Positions 61,462-64,000 of a stretch of 64,000 nt of DNA are shown one piece after another; the stretch's first letter is position 1; every line of letters begins with the position of its first letter. The position numbers and the translations under genes were made by a program. The DNA comes from Scytonema sp035967975 (GTDB taxonomy: Bacteria > Cyanobacteriota > Cyanobacteriia > Cyanobacteriales > Nostocaceae), in assembly GCA_035967975.1 (NCBI GenBank), contig JAWQFQ010000002.1, forward strand, positions 59,259 to 123,258, read 5' to 3'. The notes beneath the pieces are model-generated. The model saw only the letters and a program-made list of their open reading frames with translations. It did not search any database and was not told where the DNA came from.

Positions 61462-62441
61462 TACTTCACTCCCAATCGCTCTTGAGAAGAGCTTACCTGC
61501 AAACTTTCGTCTTGATTTGCAAAAATTTTCCCATCAAATAGGTCTAAAATTTTGCTATCTTTACTGACATCAAATTTTCTAGCAAAGTGAGCATGGCTTT
61601 GTACTATGGACACATAATCATTTGTTGTCAGCAAGCGCGGACGACCATTGCGAGTTCCTGAGAAATCAAAGTAGAACTTGTTGTCATCACATAGATTAAA
61701 TAACCGACTATTAACTAATACGGTTTGGATAAAAGATTCATCAGATACACTCACTCCTCTGTAATAGCTAACGACACTGGGATGACATTGGTAAAAGTCA
61801 TACAAGTATTCAACGCATTTCCGTGACAAAGTACCGAAGAAAGATCCTCCATAACAAATAAAATTTTCGTCAAACGGAGCTGTACTTCTCACCCCAACCA
61901 TACCGTAAGCAAGGTTGAGCCTAAAATAGGGCTGAATGTAGTTGATGATTTTTACGGGTGTGGACAGTTCTTTTAACCACTCAGGTAATTGACTCAGAGA
62001 TTTGAGTTTTCGATACTGGTAAAGGTAGCGTGTGTAACCCTCTCTTAGAGTCCAATGACTCTCATCAGAGAAAACTTTGAAGTACTCTAGAAATCCATCG
62101 TAATGAGTTTCAGCTAAAAACTTTTTAATTTGTGATAGTGGTTGAGTCGGGTAATCTTGACCTGAAAGGTTAATTAACCAATCAAAGCTGATATTTTGGC
62201 GTAAAAGCCAACCTATAGCATCCAAATATCCTTGAACGATAGAAAAATCCCCCCGTCCTCCCACACCAGGAATAACTTCTATTCCTGATAAATCCTTTAA
62301 CCTTGCTACATCCAAATCAGAGCCAGAGAAATCGTGGCTTAGGACAATGAAAGAATCCGGACAGGATGTCTTTATAGTTCTCACCAATCGATAAATTTGC
62401 TCTGGATTTTTATGACTTTGGATGAGATAGCAAACTCGCAT
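61461..62441 (-). CDS. GT14-like (core-2/I-branching) glycosyltransferase
   Basis: 326 residues. The N terminus VCYLIQSHKNPEQIYRLVRT, the SIVQGYLDAIGWLL region and WLINLSGQDYPTQPLSQI match the branch family (Pfam Branch) of beta-1,6-N-acetylglucosaminyl and xylosyl transferases; SVSDESFIQTVLVNS contains the acidic residues near the active site. It probably adds a side-branch sugar to the exported polysaccharide. Donor sugar unknown. Confidence 0.88.
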   Translation of the reverse strand: MRVCYLIQSHKNPEQIYRLVRTIKTSCPDSFIVLSHDFSGSDLDVARLKDLSGIEVIPGVGGRGDFSIVQGYLDAIGWLLRQNISFDWLINLSGQDYPTQPLSQIKKFLAETHYDGFLEYFKVFSDESHWTLREGYTRYLYQYRKLKSLSQLPEWLKELSTPVKIINYIQPYFRLNLAYGMVGVRSTAPFDENFICYGGSFFGTLSRKCVEYLYDFYQCHPSVVSYYRGVSVSDESFIQTVLVNSRLFNLCDDNKFYFDFSGTRNGRPRLLTTNDYVSIVQSHAHFARKFDVSKDSKILDLFDGKIFANQDESLQVSSSQERLGVK

Positions 62442-62484
62442 TTTCTTACCTCATCTCCTAAGACTTCTGTCATTCTCTAGCTAT

Positions 62485-62563
62485 CAACCATTAGCCATTA
62501 ACCATTAGCCATTAGCCATTAGCCATTAGCCATTAGCCATTAGCCATCAGCCATTAGCCATTA
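62485..62563. repeat. Heptanucleotide tandem repeat (STRR)
   Basis: Ten or more CATTAGC/CATTAAC heptamers with one CATCAGC variant, between the GT14 and WecG-like genes. The Ala-Asn-Gly-stop of the WecG-like protein is encoded by it. Confidence 0.85.
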
Positions 62564-63744
62564 GCTCTATCCTTGGTTATGAGTTCGAGAGATGGTTGTT
62601 TAGCCACTCCTGGTCGCACGCGAACTTCATTGAAAAGAATTCCAGCTAATTTTTGTTCCAGTGATGCAGTTTCAGCTTGGGCTTTAGTTAAAAGATTTGC
62701 TTCAATTAAATAGTCTACAAGCCGTTTAGCCTTTGTACAAATAGTGGTTGGTAAATCTTGATATTGAGTGGCTCCTGTTGAAGACAAGTTATTTGTGAGT
62801 GCATCAACTTCCAATCTGTAACTGTGAATTGGTTTCATTAACTGTACGCGTAATGGTGGAGCATAAAACTGACCTAGAGCAATTTGCAGTGCGAAAGCTG
62901 GATTTCCTAATAAATAACGAGCCGCTAAACGCTTTGGTTCACGACAAAAACGGTATAACCACTCCAACCCCACATTGGCGATAAATTGTGGACAGTCTGG
63001 TACAACACCTGCAAGTCTGTCAATAATGGCTCCCCCAAGCATGATTGCATTGACAGACAAACGACTGCGATGTTGTTGCACCCAATTTTCCTGAAGAGGC
63101 ATTCCCATACCTACAATTAAAACATTGGGTTTAACCTGATTTATTTTTTGAATGACTGCTTCATTCTGTTCACGATCTTCCTTGTCAAAATACCCGTGAT
63201 GTCCAAAAAAATTAGTTTTTGGATATTTTTGGCTTAAGCGTTCTAAGGCTGTGTCTAGAGACTGAGGTTTTGAACCCAGCAGAAACACAGATAATTTGTG
63301 TTCGTTACATTTGGTAAGTAACTTTGGCATCAACAACGTGTATGAGGAGCGGTATTCAATCGGTAACTCAAGACCCATCCACTTAATTGCCTTCAATATA
63401 CCAGTGCTGTCACAATGAGTGATTTCTGCATTTTGGAGAAATTGATAGTACCAGGGTAGCTGCATTGAAAGATTAAAACTATGCACGTTGTAATTAGCAA
63501 CAGTCATTTTTTTTCCTTCAACACTGGCTCGATATATCGCTTCCACAATTGCTGGAACAGTCATGCAGGTAATGCGGCGTTCTAACAGATATACGTTCAG
63601 GTTGGGCAAAGTCTCTACCTCATAGCGATCAAGTTGTTGATGCACCCCATCACCTTGTCTTCTGTTAGGGAAATTCATGCTTAAAAACCTCAACGGCACC
63701 TGTAAACTCTTAGGAACCGCAGTGGGGTTTTGTAAATGAGCCAC
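62554..63744 (-). CDS. WecG/TagA/CpsF-family (GT26) glycosyltransferase with extensions
   Basis: 396 residues, compared with about 240-260 for typical WecG/TagA. The GT26 core lies at about 45-285: TVANYNVHSFNLSMQLPWYY, the THCDSTGI motif with the catalytic Asp, VFLLGSKPQSLD, VLIVGMGMPLQENWV and FCREPKRLAARYLLGN. About 45 extra N-terminal residues and 100 C-terminal residues (from LRVQLMKPIHSY) are of unknown function. GTG start at 63744; an ATG at 63675 is an alternative that would drop most of the N-terminal extension. It likely adds a sugar early in repeat-unit assembly. Confidence 0.88.
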   Translation of the reverse strand: MAHLQNPTAVPKSLQVPLRFLSMNFPNRRQGDGVHQQLDRYEVETLPNLNVYLLERRITCMTVPAIVEAIYRASVEGKKMTVANYNVHSFNLSMQLPWYYQFLQNAEITHCDSTGILKAIKWMGLELPIEYRSSYTLLMPKLLTKCNEHKLSVFLLGSKPQSLDTALERLSQKYPKTNFFGHHGYFDKEDREQNEAVIQKINQVKPNVLIVGMGMPLQENWVQQHRSRLSVNAIMLGGAIIDRLAGVVPDCPQFIANVGLEWLYRFCREPKRLAARYLLGNPAFALQIALGQFYAPPLRVQLMKPIHSYRLEVDALTNNLSSTGATQYQDLPTTICTKAKRLVDYLIEANLLTKAQAETASLEQKLAGILFNEVRVRPGVAKQPSLELITKDRANG

Positions 63745-64000
63745 ACGCGTTTTCTCATACTTTTATATACGTTAAACGAGACTGTAACATAAAAACTTCA
63801 TGTTACTTAAGAAATGAATTATTAATAATAGAAATTTAGTCAATTCAAATGATAAAATTATCTTAATTAATGTCAAAAATAATACATTAATATTTTCAAT
63901 TTTCAGAAATTGAGAGTTTTAAAATCAAGAAATATAAAAGTAAAAATAAACACACAGTATATTAAAGTATAAAATCAAACTATTATTAGTATCTATAAAC
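63745..64000. other. AT-rich end of window
   Basis: About 256 very AT-rich bases upstream of the WecG-like gene; probably its promoter region. No gene or structured element recognised. Confidence 0.4.

Noticed and set aside
1..64000. tRNA, rRNA or tmRNA genes
   Set aside because: I looked for cloverleaf-like stems with GGTTCGA-type T-loops and conserved rRNA sequence and found none convincing.

Overview
The window reads as chromosomal DNA of a filamentous, heterocyst-forming cyanobacterium (Nostocales). Supporting signs are the kaiA-kaiB-kaiC-hgdD gene order with the short, C-terminal-only KaiA typical of Nostoc relatives, petL, ycf20, a cyanobacterial biotin synthase, frequent GCGATCGC (HIP1-type) octamers, heptanucleotide tandem repeats between genes, and two tandem copies of an NsiR1-like heterocyst small RNA with the TCCGGA (DIF) promoter element. 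Species cannot be fixed from the sequence alone. No tRNA, rRNA or CRISPR array was seen.

Layout. 1-9.1 kb: the circadian clock operon kaiABC followed by a TolC-type outer-membrane gene (hgdD-like), with a large CBS/PAS hybrid histidine kinase with degenerate receiver domains divergent from kaiA. 9.1-15.3 kb: housekeeping genes (GT83-type glycosyltransferase, lipoprotein, Ycf20, glycerate kinase, SelO) and a candidate structured RNA at about 15.4 kb. 15.9-23.7 kb: a compact one-strand accessory cluster with a DMT exporter, metallo-beta-lactamase-fold hydrolase, PhyH oxygenase, adenylation-carrier-thioesterase protein, SDR dehydrogenase and a heme-oxygenase-like diiron oxidase. It looks like a small, probably undescribed natural-product pathway. 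24-38.9 kb: mostly core genes (bioB, petL, aroB, lipid kinase, M48 protease, SirB1-type protein, CmpX-like channel), interrupted by the NsiR1-like pair, an exoD remnant and a higBA toxin-antitoxin module with a clear palindromic operator.

39-50.6 kb is a decayed accessory region: fragments of at least three transposases, a cut-off methyltransferase next to an intact one, an orphan DNA methyltransferase, a Rieske oxygenase and a PAP/fibrillin gene that lost their 5' ends at one shared deletion junction, an intact catalase behind two tandem palindromes, and a defence-like ATPase whose DUF4276 partner is broken and joined to another gene fragment.

50.6-63.7 kb is an exopolysaccharide locus: glycoside hydrolase, Wzc-like co-polymerase/ATPase, O-antigen-ligase-like polymerase, FkbM methyltransferase, two GT4, a Wzx flippase, GT2, GT14 and a WecG/TagA-type GT26. 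Together these could assemble, flip, polymerise, export and trim one polysaccharide. Several genes here and elsewhere stop inside the heptamer repeats that fill the intergenic gaps.
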